Positions 25,185 to 36,348 of a stretch of 64,000 nt of DNA are shown here, piece by piece. A program made the translations under genes and the position numbers. This DNA is from Lycorma delicatula (lineage: Eukaryota; Arthropoda; Insecta; Hemiptera; Fulgoridae): NCBI RefSeq assembly GCF_047948215.1, contig NC_134458.1, positions 134,481,571-134,545,570 of the forward strand, given 5' to 3'. Within the stretch, counting starts at the first letter, position 1. Each line of letters opens with the position of its first letter. Under the pieces are notes generated by a model that searched no databases, was not told where the DNA came from, and worked only from the letters and a program-made list of their open reading frames with translations.

Positions 25185-27540
25185 TTATAAACTCTTTAAC
25201 AGTCCACTGGCGTGTATATAAGCAACTATTTTTTCTTCATTTCCATTTTCGAAATCAGCAGTAATACTATTTCTTAGTCTGAACTTCTTTCTGAGATCCT
25301 CATATATGGTACACTTTTTCATTAGATGCTTGACTGCAAGTGCTTTATTACAAACACCGCACATTGTTCTTTCTTCACTGGTTAACAAATATGAATTTGT
25401 TATTCATGTGTGACCGATTCTATTACAGACTGTCAGCACTTTCTGGTAGCTTTAGCTGCACTTTCATTCCCTGTAATACCAGTATGCCCTGGAGTCCATA
25501 CAAATACACATTGCTGTCCTCGTTGATTTAAAATGTATAAAATGGACAGGATGTTTGCAATAAGGATGTCCTTAATGTTCTTATTCCGAATTTCAGTAAG
25601 TGGACTTAGATAGTCGGAACATATTAGCACTCTCTCAACGCAGTAGTGTTCCGAGTAGCGAAGAGCTAGCTTGTTGTATGGCAGTAAGTTCTGCCGTATA
25701 AACACTGGCCATATCTGGCAGTTTCCAAAAATGGGCGTCTCCATTTACATATATGGTGCACCCAACACCATGTTCGGTTTTAGAACAGTCAGTATACATT
25801 TTAATGTATTCTTCGTAACTACTGACGGTTGATAAAAATTCTTGTCGGGTGATTACTGCTGGGTTCTCTTTTATTTTTCCACAGGAGAGATCAAATCTTG
25901 TATTTACCACTGGTAAGAGCCATGGCGGTATTTCTCTTGTAGAAATCATTAACGTCTCAGAAAGAGTAATTTCATACTTTCTTATCAATTCGTGATACCG
26001 TATTCCGGCTGGTCTGGAATAGGTAGCACGACGTTTGTATAATGCAGCTAAACGATGATTGTTAAATATCTTATTATTTATATGGGTAGTAAAGGCCCAT
26101 ATTTTTGCCGCATATCTTAGCAATAGGATCTCTCTTCTGTAACGTAGTGGGATTATGCCGGCATCTGATATTAGACTAGTCACCGACTTGTACGGAACGC
26201 GGCTGTGGCATATCTTATTCCGCTGTTATACATTACGTCTAACTTCCGTAAATGCGACTTTCTAGTGAATGAACATATAATACATCCGCAGTCGAGTTTC
26301 GATTGAACCAGTGTTTTATACAGTCTCAGCAGTGTTTCTTTGTATGAGCCCCTATACAGTTTATACTGGATAAACATTTAATAATGTTTAGGGCTTTTTT
26401 GCATCTATCACTCAAGTCTTGTATATGTAATCCCCATGTAAGGGATTTATCTACTAATAGACCTAACAATCGCACGTTATCCTTATAATCTGTTGGCTGG
26501 TCGTCGATGGGCAAAACAGGACTTCGGTGAGGAATTCTCTTTCTACAGAAGTGTACACAGTACGTGGTGAAAATTTTAAAATTATTATTCCTCGCTCTTC
26601 GTTGAGAGCATTTATCGCGTATTGCAATTTGTACTTCACTATAGCTATCGTGTTGCTGGCATATACAATTGCCAGATCATCCACATAGACACTTTTGCTG
26701 ATTTCTGATGGAATTGCTAATATCAGTTTATTAATGGCGATCGTGAACAAGATACCTCTCAACGGCGAACCTTGTAGTGTGCCATTTTCTAATCTTTTTT
26801 CTATTGAATATTCGTTGTTGATACGTACTGAAAAGTACGTTCATTCATACAGTTGCTGAGTAATACTGGCAGATTGCCACGAATGCCCTATTCATATAAT
26901 TGAAGCATTATTCCATGACGCCAGGTCATATCGAATCACGGATTTGAATACTAGATCGTGGATACCGGTGTTCTTTGGTGGTTGGGTTTCAATTAACCAC
27001 ACATCTCAGGAATGGTCGAACTGAGAATGTACAAGACTACACTTCATTTACACTCATACATATCATCCTCATTCATCCTCTGAAGAATTATCTAAACGGT
27101 AGTTACCGGAGGCTAAACAGGAAACAAGAGAGGTCATATCGAATGCCTTCTGCAGGTCAAAGAAGATTTCTACACAATATTTTCTTGTGATGAAGCTGTT
27201 ATATATTATGTTCTCTAAATTAATCATTTGATCAGTAGTTGAATGGTATTGCCTGAAACCTGTTTGATATGAAGATAAGAGATTTTCTTTTTCTAAAATC
27301 CAAACGAGTCGATTATTTATCATTTTTTCAAATATATTTCCCATAGCGTACATCAAAGAAATATGACGGTAACTATTGGGATCTGTTAGATTTTTATCTT
27401 TCCTTGGAACTGGAACAGTATATGCTTTTTTCCACTGCTGCGGGTACATTCCATCCCGCCATATCTGATTTGCAGTGATATTCAGCTGCCTGGTCATAAA
27501 TATATTATTCTGTCTCACGTTTCTTAACCTCTTTAAGATA
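25185..27540 (-). pseudogene. Jockey/I-type LINE polyprotein: RT plus RNase H, broken
   Basis: A retrotransposon replication protein, read from 27540 downward. The upstream RT part is 27518-27145: 'WKKAYTVPVPRKDKNL', 'NSYRHISLMYAMGNIFEKM', 'LLSSYQTGFR', 'EIFFDLQKAFDM'. A SINE then interrupts it (26937-27130). Beyond it come 'LQGSPLRGILFTIAIN' and the active-site box YVDD (codons 26676-26687), the thumb 'RLLGLLVDKSLTWG', the RNase H domain 'MYTDCSKTEHGVGCTIY' with 'VYTAELTAI' (about 25800-25650) and 'FVWTPGHTGITGNE', and a C-terminal Cys-containing segment ('CGVCNKALAVKHLMKKC'). Frameshifts split it into at least six frames and the endonuclease half is missing. In the last RNase H motif the usual Asp after GNE seems replaced by Ala. 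The clade (Jockey or I) is uncertain. Confidence 0.8.
26937..27130 (+). repeat. SINE family 1, 5'-truncated, with 14-bp TSD
   Basis: It starts inside the SINE body ('cggatttgaatactagatcg') without the tRNA-like head and ends in 'ggaggctaaacaggaaacaa'. A perfect duplication 'aggtcatatcgaat' flanks it at 26923-26936 and 27131-27144. Removing the SINE and one repeat restores the LINE reading through KAFDMTW, so this insertion is later than the LINE. Confidence 0.93.
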
Positions 27541-29040
27541 GATACTATTCATTAACAAAAAAAATATTTGTAACTCGATTAAAGAAGGTTCTGTTAATTA
27601 GTTCGGACAGCTCATTTTTTTAAATAAGCTGTTAAATAATTTATAATTTTAAGGTGATATTTTTTTAATATTATTTAAAAAACATAACAGGTTGTTAGAA
27701 TCAAACAGAGTAGTATTTGGAAAAAATGAATTTTGTAAAACCAAAGTTCATTAAAGGAATCTATATAGCCTTTATGAAGGGGAAAAATATTTTTTTAAGA
27801 GTGTAATTTATTTATCTGAATTTGCCAAGGGTTTTGGCAAGATTGTCTTTCTTCAGTTTTCTTAATTATTTACGAAGAGTCTTTTGAAGAAAGAGAAAGC
27901 TGAATATGTTCTGATGGGAATAGATGTAGATGTCAATGACCTTCATACGCTGCATTTTGCAGGTAATCAGTTAGTTTTTAATGGATGATGAACATGATTT
28001 TAGTATTATATATGTATTGAAAGTTTTAAATTGTAAAAGATTTATTGAAAAGAATATTAAAAATATATACACGTATTAAAAAAGAAGCAGGCAGCAAAAT
28101 TATGCAACTAGAAAAAATTATTCTACTCTGAAAGAATTTTTTGAGACCCATGCCTAATCATATTGTAAACAGAATTCAATGGCACCAAGAACCCATTTTC
28201 AGAAGTCATAGTATGAAGTTTCATAAAAACCTTTTAATCCATTCTTATCAAGTAAAATGATGAAAAAAAAGCAAAACAATTATGCTTACTATTCTCCAAC
28301 CCTGAATGAAATTGCCCAAATACATAGCCAAAACAGTAATGCAATTATCTAAATAGTACAAGAATGAAACATGAGTCCAGAAATAACAAAAAGTGTTTTT
28401 TGCCACCCTCACCCTTTATGGAAGATTTGATAAGTGTAAAGCACCATCATCTAAGCAAAAACCAAACATCCTAGGCGTATGGCTTCATAAAAGGATTTCT
28501 CTATTATAAAAGTTTTTTCAGGAGTGGCTAAAACTGCAGATAAACTTACAATTTCTGCTAGATAATCGTAGAAAATAATATCTAGTAATGGTATTTAAAT
28601 GAAATTCATAACATAAATAAATTACTAAACATTAAATGTTGGAGATACCCGATTTTGAATCCAACATGAGGAAATAACATACTTTGAAACCAACACCATG
28701 TATATATCTGGATTTTGAAGCTAGTAGATTTGGAAAAGATAAGCAGCCTTAGTAGTTGGTTTTATTAAATAATAAAATTTAAATTTGTAACCATTAAACA
28801 TAAAACAACTGGAACTAAACAAAGCAGTATGTAAACAAATACTTTTAATTTTAAAAAATTAAAAAAATTTAAAATTACAATTAATTAAACTGTTAAAATA
28901 AGGTTGTCAACTTTTTACGCAGTAATTCTTCTTGATCAACAGCTCTTGTTAAATTGTCTGCTTCGTTAGTAACATCAGAACAGTTACTTAATCTTTCAAT
29001 TTATTGCCAGGTTTAACCATAATGTCTTAAAAAACGTTTT
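27541..29040. other. Gene-free AT-rich DNA
   Basis: No gene or element is supported. It separates the LINE from the small LINE-tail remnant and hAT element on its right. Confidence 0.5.
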
Positions 29041-29268
29041 GACAAATTTATTTTTTTATTTTCTTGGTTTTTTATGGGCGAAAAACGCCTCGGTGTTATC
29101 TTAGCACGAATACGATGTATGTGTTTAAAAATGTAACTAAATGTTAAAAATTAAAAATAAGTTAAAAACAAAAACATCTTTAAAAACAATTAAAATAAAT
29201 CTTAAAATGAAAACCTTGTAGCGTGTGCTAAGATAAAAATAAAAACACAATGATTTATCATGCTGTAT
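29041..29268 (-). repeat. Possible LINE 3'-end remnant
   Basis: The minus strand contains 'gtgctaagataacacc' followed by 'ggcgtttttcgcc' (plus 29077-29089, a GGCG/CGCC hairpin) and then A-rich sequence. The LINE tail near 62497-62530 has a comparable 'agcgttttttgcct' element before its A-rich end. This is similarity of form only. Confidence 0.3.
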
Positions 29269-29402
29269 GTCTGATTAATAGAGACCGGATTATATGCATT
29301 TGCATATTAAGCGCACTGTCACCGGTTATGGCATATTTTCCTTAAAATCTAGTGATGATGCATATTTTCGCTATACTTACAATATTTTTCGGTAGGGTAC
29401 CT

Positions 29403-29702
29403 TTCCTTTTTTTTTCCTGTTTAGCCTCCGGTAACTACCGTTTAGATTATTCTTCAGAGAATGAATGAGGATGATATGTATGAGTGTAAATGAAGTGTAG
29501 TCTTGTACATTCTCAGTTCGACCATTCCTGAGATGTGTGGTTAATTGAAACCCAACCACCAAAGAATACCGATATCCACGATCTAGTATTCAAATCCGTG
29601 TAAAAATAACTGGCTTTACTAGGACTTGAACGCTGTAACTCTCGACTTCCAAATCAGCTGATTTGGGAAGACGCGTTAACCACTAGACCAACCCGGTGGG
29701 TA
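29403..29702 (-). repeat. SINE family 1, full length, with 14-bp TSD
   Basis: Minus orientation. The head at the right end has box A-like 'tctagtggttaac' and box B-like 'gttcaagtcct' when reverse complemented. The tail at the left reads 'ggaggctaaacaggaaaaa' on the minus strand. A perfect duplication 'tcggtagggtacct' occurs at 29389-29402 and 29703-29716. It is inserted about 125 bases inside the left end of the hAT element. Confidence 0.95.
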
Positions 29703-29830
29703 TCGGTAGGGTACCTAGTTAAATGAAATCTTACGTTATAGCCGGCCAAACCTATTAGTCGCATAGCTCTTAGAGCGCACTTAGCAGCTGTGCGTCTATT
29801 GTTTTGGTAAGATAATATTATTATGAGAAA

Positions 29831-30127
29831 TCCACCGAATTGGTCTAGTGGTGAATGCGTCTTTGCAAGTCAGCTGAATTCGAAGTCAAGAGTTTCATCG
29901 TTCAAATCCTAGTAAAGGCAGTTACTTTTATACGGATTTGAATACTAGATCGTGGGTACCGGTGTTCTTACCAAAGAAACCCAAACACCAGGTTGGGTTT
30001 CAATTCATCACACATCTCAGAATTGGTCGACCTGGGACTATACAAGACTACACTTCACTTACACTCATATATATCATCCTCAGAAGTAATACCTGACGGT
30101 AATTCCCGGAGGCTAAACAGGAAAAAA
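29831..30127 (+). repeat. SINE family 1, full length
   Basis: It begins 'tccaccgaattggtctagtg' and ends 'ggaggctaaacaggaaaaaa'. It contains box A-like and box B-like motifs ('gttcaaatcct'). A local change near 29970-29995 (a short inverted 'accaaagaaacccaaacacc' stretch) disturbs the usual 'tttggtggttgggttt' core. A possible imperfect target duplication involves 'aatatta' on both sides. Confidence 0.88.
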
Positions 30128-30298
30128 ATATTAGGAGGCTAAGTAAAACAGTCTCACGCGAGACAACGACGGACGATACCGTTCTGCGTCGCGTACGCCT
30201 ACTGCAGCACTCTTCCCACTAGGCAATTAAATTACGCATGTTATTGTTGACGCGTTCATTGCATCAGTTTAGTTTTTTTTTTATTTGTGCAAAGTTTA

Positions 30299-31700
30299 AT
30301 GTGTACCACGCCTTCCAAAAAAAGTTTCTTCGTAGCTAACTATCCTGGAACACTTACATACGACGGAAATGTTTTATATTGTCGAGTTTGCGAGAAAATT
30401 ATTTCGTGCACAATAAAGTTTCAAATAGAGCAGCATGTCACAGTCTTCATATCGCAGGATTGCAAAAGAAAGGCCCACGACAACAACTTATAACAGAGGC
30501 AAGTAGCAGTGATTTCACTTTCAAAAGTAAACAAAAAAAAATCACTTTAGCATGGATTTACGTGAAACGTTGCTTACAAGTGAACTCCTCTTCACAAACT
30601 TACAAATCCTACTTTCAAAGAATTTTTGCAAAATATTGTTTGAATCAAAATATACCAGATTAATCAGCATTGCATAAAACTCAAGGATAGCATTATTTGG
30701 ATTTCAACTGGCGAAACTACTGACAGCTGTGGCCGTTACATTGCGAATTTAATTGTCGGTGCGTTAAAACCAGAGCCTTCTTCTTCCTTTTTTGGTGGCC
30801 TGTAAAGACTTTGAAAAGATAAATCATTTTACGATCACCAGATTTGTGAATTAGGGTATTAAAAAAATATTTCCTGAATCTTCTGCAGATGAAAGAGTAT
30901 ATATATTTTTCTCAGATTCTGCTCCCTATATGATCAAGGCAGCCAAAGCCCTCCAAGTATTTTATCTCAATTTGATTCATGTGAGATGCTTTGCTCACGG
31001 AGTACATCGACTCGCTGAAGAAGTACGATCTACGTTTGAGAATGCAAATAAACTGATTTCATCAACAAAGAAAGTGTTTCTTAAGGCACCTGCTCGCAAT
31101 AAGGCCTATAAAGAAAACTTCCAAATGTGCCTTTACCTCCCCAACCAGTGGTTACTCGATGGGGAACGTGGGTTGAAGCTGTACTGTTTTACAATGAACA
31201 TTTCGAGGTCATCAAAAGTGTAGTAAACGACTTCGATAGTGCTATTCGATAGAGGCTATGCCAGTCCAAGGAAGCATTTAACAACTCTAGTATAAATAAA
31301 AAACACACAGCTGCGATTAGCACTCATTTTTCCCAACTAGCTGGGACTATTAAAAAGCTTGAAACTCAAGGTTTGGCGTTGCCTGAATCTACTCAGTTAA
31401 TGAATAAAATCCGCCAAATGAAATCCGCATTGCCAGAGGTATTCCCTTATAAACTTAAAGAAAAATTTGAAAACATTTTGAACAATAACCTAGGCTTTGA
31501 ACCTTTGTGTCATATTGATAATTGTATTAATGGACGGGTGAACTTTTGCCAGAAACAATAAGTGCTAACATAGCACCCAAATTCAAATACTGTCCAGATA
31601 CGTCAGTGGATGTATTAATTTATAAAAATGCTTTGATTAATCAAGACACAATCTTACTACTGAATATTTGGACCAGTAACTGCTTGTTTACGTTTACTAA
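30299..31700 (+). pseudogene. hAT transposase (CGGBP1-like zinc finger), broken
   Basis: The start is ATG 30299. The N-terminus has a BED-like finger, 'LYCRVCEKIIS' with downstream His ('EQHV', then 'SLHIAGLQKK'), resembling the finger of CGGBP1-like proteins, a known hAT relative. A frameshift occurs at about 30437-30442. Later pieces are 'APYMIKAAKALQVFYLN' (about 30920), 'RCFAHGVHRLAEEVR' (the CxxH region of hAT cores), 'LSTKKVFLKAP'-like sequence (31060-31090), 'GTIKKLETQGLALPES' (31350) and 'PKFKYCPDTSVDV' (31590), where the ERxFS motif should follow but is lost. Several stops and shifts make it inactive. It lies entirely inside the TIR-bounded element. Confidence 0.8.
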
Positions 31701-31893
31701 AGTAACAGAATGTTAAATAAACGTTAATTATCGAATTTATTGATATGTTATTCAACTACTTACTAATTGTATGCTGATTTTGGAATAAAAACTAAAAATT
31801 ACTAATTTTATTATTTGAAGTTGTATATTTTGACACTTTTCAAGCATATTTCAAGCTTTTTATGTTGCATATAATCCGGTCTCTACTGATTAA

Positions 31894-32764
31894 GATAATA
31901 AAATTACCATCTGGTTTACGGTAAACGGCATAAATTGCTTAAACACAGTAATTTAAACATTTCAACATAAACGGATACCCAATAGTAAAGCATAACTTAA
32001 CTTTGTTTCATTATCTTATAAATTGTTCGTATATTACCTCCAAGTTAGTTAAACTTGCGACATAATGCCGCATAATAGATACAATCCACAGGGCACTCCA
32101 TATAAACAGTCGTTCACTCAACGGAGTTACGAACGCTGATATTTTCTAACTTTTTATGTTTAATAAAATAAAAGTTTTAAACGTTTATTTGTAATAAAAT
32201 CCTGAAGTAATCGTAATGGAAATAAATCTCTACATGTTATTTTCACTCTTTATAAAGGAGTGTTTAATTCTGTTGTTGAATAAAGTAGGCTTGCTCCAGT
32301 TACGGGATGCTAGGTATTCAGAAATGCATTGAATCTTTATCTCAAGTAAAATAGCATAAAAATTAACATAAAACAACTCGATTTGTCAGCGAGAAGTATG
32401 TTGATTGAAAAACGGTCACTAAAAAGGTAAAAGTCAATTTTGAAATCTGTTTGGGCAAACGGAATTGTCCAAAGTTGAATATATGAGAACTTCAAATAGA
32501 AATTCTTCCATGTTCTCAAATAAAATATATATAACGATTCTTGGGAAACTATGAAAAATTAAAAATGAATTTACGTACAACGAAATTCGGCTTAATATAG
32601 TGAAGCAGAAAATAAATTAAAGAATTTATTTAAAAAATACGAACAACGATTTTATGACCATCCACATCATTTGACGCATTTTTTTCAATATTGAAACCTA
32701 TTTACAAGAAAAAAAATTAACGATAAAATATTTTGGGCTTCTGTGATAGATTTTAACAAATTTA
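31894..32764. other. Gene-free DNA
   Basis: No gene or element is recognised between the hAT element and the next LINE remnant. Confidence 0.5.
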
Positions 32765-33075
32765 GCTTCTAAGACCTTTTTGAAACAGAGATGGATGTAT
32801 GGGATTCAGCTCTGGGGAACGACTAGTGACAGCAATATTAAAGTGATCCACGGATCACAGAACAGATATGGAGGAAAGTGACCCAACCGCCTTGGTTCGT
32901 CAAGAATTCTTAAACACATGAATACCTGGGATGAGATTTGAGATTTACCCTTTCAGATTTAAAAACATGGTTAGACTAAATATACTTGTAAATCCCTTTG
33001 CTTTGAATCTGTTAGACTACGGTGATATAAGCTATTAAAAAGGGGTTCAGGTGCTGGACCTTAGTGATGGTCGTT
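32765..33075 (+). pseudogene. Jockey-like LINE C-terminal remnant
   Basis: Across two frames the text reads 'WMYGIQLWGTTSDSNIKVI', then 'QNRYGGK' / 'WFVKNS', then 'NILVNPFALNLLDYGDIS' and 'KRGSGAGP'. This matches the end of Jockey-type polyproteins (YGIQLWG-S-SNI-IIQR-QNK-LR, NPLALNLLD, LKR-KP-DL). There is at least one frameshift; only the last ~100 codons remain. Confidence 0.6.
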
Positions 33076-33609
33076 AGAGATACTTCATTTTCATGTTTTT
33101 TCCGGTTCTATTTCTTGTTACTATTTTTTAACAATTTTTATTTACTATTGTTTAACACTATTACTGTTTAACGCTGTTTTCATTAGTTCGTACATCTACC
33201 TGTGTTTATTTTCTATCTGATAAAAGTCATCGCGTGCAAACTGAATATGTTGGTTACATCGGTCGATAGATTGGACAAGTTGTTACCCAGTGATGATAGT
33301 GCTTCTGACATAATGAATATTTAATGGATTTACTTATTACTATAAGTATGTTTATCAACATAGACTTTACGGTTATTATAATCTTTTACTATTTGTTTTC
33401 GTGGGGGTGTCATCATTGAATTGCCCTCTCTTATGTAACATTACTGTGACGTATATTTTATAATAAAAAATTTTAGTTTTGCCGATGATTACAATAAATA
33501 ATGTAAATGTATTCTGATAATAATTAACAATGCACGATTCATGTCTTGGTAAAACAATATTTATTTAAAAAAAGAATGGTTAATAAAATCCATACTTTTG
33601 TGAAATAGT
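33076..33609. other. Gene-free DNA
   Basis: Nothing is identified in this short interval, which ends at the left TTAA of the candidate element described next. Confidence 0.4.
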
Positions 33610-33842
33610 TTAACACGGTCACTGCGGTACGGGTTATATATGTCCCGTACTCAGTAGCAGCTCGCGTATAGGCACTGCGGAACTGCAGTACCCCTATTTC
33701 TACTTGATATTATCGATAACATTTAGTATAATAAGTCCTTTTTTCTTTAATTCTTTCTTCTTACTTGTACAATATATAATCCTTAAGCTTAATGTCAGTC
33801 TGAGCCATCCCCCGGTTTATGAGAAAGATACACAAATATTTG

Positions 33843-34334
33843 TATGGAACTGTGCGCTTCACAGTTCCAGCGGTGTGGTATTTGGCTGTTGTGCGCATGC
33901 GCACATAGGAAGATGCACGCGAGGCTGCAAGGGAGAACGAGCACTGTCGCTCCCGCAGAGCCAACCCTGGCGTGCTGGTGGAAGGTGGTTTTTTTTACTC
34001 CGCGTTGTGATGGAACGTTCCTTGTTCGTTCCCTTTTCTAGTTTAGTCTGTGGAAGGAATACGAAAGTGGTTTAGTTGATTTTTCAGTAGCGGTCAGAAG
34101 ATGGTGGAAAGCAAGGGCTCTTTGATTACCAAATCTTGGAGCTGGAGTAACCCCATTTACGGGCGCTAAAGCAGTGTCGGACTCGCTAACAAGATGATAT
34201 TAGGTGCGTATGTATTCCTGCGCACTACCGACTAAACCTCCACCCCTGACTACCCCTTCCTGTTGGTTGGTGTGCATTTCATCAGAAAGGGGGTAATCCG
34301 TCCAAAAACACGATGGAAGGGCGAAAGAGAAGGT
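33843..34334. promoter_or_regulatory. GC-richer, CpG-containing block with NRF1-type palindrome
   Basis: This block stands out from AT-rich surroundings. It contains the 16-base perfect palindrome 'tgtgcgcatgcgcaca' (33890-33905), which contains the NRF1 / Drosophila Ewg recognition sequence, and a perfect 9-bp stem 'ggaactgtg' with its complement (33846-33868). Downstream are possible splice donors (AG|GTGCGT at 34203-34208 and AAG|GTAATT near 34330). It could be a host promoter with a non-coding first exon, or part of a mobile element. Open frames over it (33704-34075 and others) resemble nothing known. Confidence 0.35.
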
Positions 34335-35602
34335 AATTAGTAAAAATTACTTATGTACTTGTTTCTGTGTACATAGAGATTTAAATTAAGCACCGTTGGT
34401 CTATAATGTTTTTAAGCGGACATTTTACTAAGTTATTATAATAATACTAAAAAATATTATCTGTATTGACATTTTACTACTTATTCGGTTAAACCGATAT
34501 TCTTGTACCGCATTCTTGAATGTGATAAAGTGTAGAATTAGATTATTATCCTGCTTCTAGCTATTGTATTTGATTTATTTTTTCGCTTCTTTTATTTTAA
34601 AGAAAACCATGGCCTTGAAAAAGTCCAGAAAAAATCTTGGAGCAGCACCCCCACTAATTTTATCTACGAGCTGCCACTGTCCGTACTGCAGCGCCTGTGA
34701 TGCGGTTGAGAAAGAATTATTGTTCCTCTGCTGTACGTTGAGTGTTTGACCTTGATTATTTTTACGACCCACATACGTCCCGTGACGGAGTGAAATAATA
34801 ACACTTCTATGTGGAGTACGGATTCTCTTTTTTGTTTTATTTCCAGTAAAATTATTATTGTTCGTAGTTTTTTCAATATACAATATTTTGTAAATTATAG
34901 GTTTAGTAATTATTCATGATCTAATAATAATTAGTCATATATAATTATCTCATAACGTATTATAATGGTAATATCATTTAGTATGATTAATGATTGATGT
35001 TTTTCTGAGTAACAGAAATTAAAACTTCATAGTTTTTCTCATAATTTTCAATATTGTTATTATGATTTATTTATTATTTTTATATCATTTATGGAACATT
35101 AAGTTGCCTTGTTTTTCAATTTGTGGTGTTTTTTCTGGTAATACTCTCCCAATTTTCCCGCATATTATTAGTAGGTTACATATATTTATGGTCAGTTGAA
35201 AATTTATAAATATTTAAGGGGTTAACTTTTGTGTTTGTATTATAGTAAAATATTGTTTTATAACATATAATCAAATAAATAAACTGTAAGATAGCTTCTT
35301 GAAAAATTAACTTAACTACATTTTATTATTTATTTATCCTTAAAAATTAAGTTTACGCCAAAATATGGGTTAATAATAAGTATTTAGATAATAACTGTTT
35401 TAAATATTCCCTCTAAAGGTACTTAAGATTGTTGTATTTCATAAAGATGAGGTAAAAATTTGACGTTTTAAAGGAAAATATGCATAAAATTCAGTTCTCT
35501 TGTAACTCAAACAAAAAATGCTGGATAGACGAACTGTTTCTGCTGGAAGTAGTTCATACTTCTACCAACAGAATATACTTGTTTGACTATGTATTTTTTG
35601 GG
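34335..35602. other. AT-rich DNA, no supported gene
   Basis: Frames on both strands over 34564-34883 and at 35480-35674 are open for 60-100 codons but match no family that I recognise. The second runs into the SINE. No function is assigned. Confidence 0.4.
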
Positions 35603-35612
35603 CAAGAAGATT

Positions 35613-35904
35613 GTTTTCTTTTTTCTGTTTGGCGGGAATTGCCGTTCAGGCACTTCGAAGATGAATTAGGATGATATATGTGAGTGTAAATGAAGTTTAC
35701 TCTTGTACAGTCTCAGTTCGACCATTCCTGAGATTTGTGGTTAATTGAAACCCAACCACCAAACAACACCGGTATCTACGATCTAGTATTCAAATCCGTG
35801 TAAAAATAACTGCCTTTACTAGGACTCGAACGCTGGAACTCTTGACTTCCGAATCAGCTGATTTGGGAAGACGCGTTCACCAACTAGACCAATCCGGTGA
35901 ATTG
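35613..35904 (-). repeat. SINE family 1 copy, older
   Basis: Minus orientation and full length, with more mismatches than the copies at 29.4 and 36.4 kb and an extra base in the box A region ('ctagttggtgaa'). A candidate imperfect duplication ('gcaagaagatt' at about 35602-35612 and 'gccaggaagatt' at about 35905-35915) flanks it. Confidence 0.85.
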
Positions 35905-36348
35905 GCCAGGAAGATTTACAAAAGCATTGGTGTACGGGACAAATGGACCTCGTACCGCAGGGAGCGAGAAAACGGTACGGGCATATATGCCCCGTAACGC
36001 ACGGAAGCGACGCAAGCTATTTAGGCCGCTGCAGCGAAAGTGTAATCACAGTGACACACGATTTAAGACTTAAACTTTTCACAGAAATTACTATTCAGTT
36101 ATTTAGAAGTCATGGAGAATTTGTTTGCATTAATCATTTGGTTAGAAAATATATCAAAACTTATTTCAGAGATAACAATTACGTAAAACATGGCAAATGA
36201 TTTGTTAATACATAAATCAAAACCATAAAAATACTTAACGGTATTTGCAAAAATACAGAGTTAAGAATAAGTGAAGAAAAAAGTAATGGATTGCACTAAA
36301 AATGATAGTTATTTTAAAATATTAAAGTATTCTAACAGTAAAATATTT
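35905..36348. other. Right end of candidate TTAA element and spacer
   Basis: It contains the right-hand palindrome noted above and then plain AT-rich DNA from about 36067. The plus-strand frame 35943-36200 is not recognised. Confidence 0.35.

Larger units (their letters stand above)
29279..31885 (+). mobile_element. Complete-ended hAT element with two nested SINEs
   Basis: The inverted ends match exactly over 20 bases: the left starts 'tagagaccggattatatgca' and the right end is its reverse complement (31866-31885). The flanking 8-bp duplication 'ctgattaa' is perfect (29271-29278 and 31886-31893), as expected of hAT insertion. Total length is 2,607 bp. Subtracting the two SINEs (29403-29702 with its duplication, and about 29831-30127) leaves roughly 2.0 kb, a normal size for a hAT with one transposase gene. 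Subterminal DNA repeats 'gcatatttt'-like words that may bind transposase. Confidence 0.95.
33614..36062. mobile_element. Candidate TTAA-bounded element (piggyBac-like?)
   Basis: TTAA occurs at 33610-33613 and 36063-36066. Just inside, the left end reads 'cacggtcactgcgg' and the right end, reverse complemented, 'atcgtgtgtcactg', sharing GTCACTG with a gap. Both ends also carry a subterminal palindrome: left 'gtacggg' / 'cccgtac' around ATATAT (33627-33650), right 'gggcatatatgccc' (about 35978-35991). Matching palindromes at both ends suggest one element. No piggyBac transposase is recognisable, so it would be non-autonomous or decayed, with a later SINE at 35613-35904. The boundaries are an inference. 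Confidence 0.35.

Noticed and set aside
24877..25221. 114-codon Pro/Leu-rich plus frame
   Set aside because: It lies over the 3' untranslated region and C-terminus of the minus-strand LINE; composition-driven.
33704..34075. 123-codon plus-strand frame over the CpG-containing block
   Set aside because: No family resemblance; overlapping frames on both strands are also open there, which reflects GC content.
34575..34883. 102-codon minus frame inside the candidate TTAA element
   Set aside because: No transposase motif or other resemblance is visible, and the plus strand is open over the same bases.
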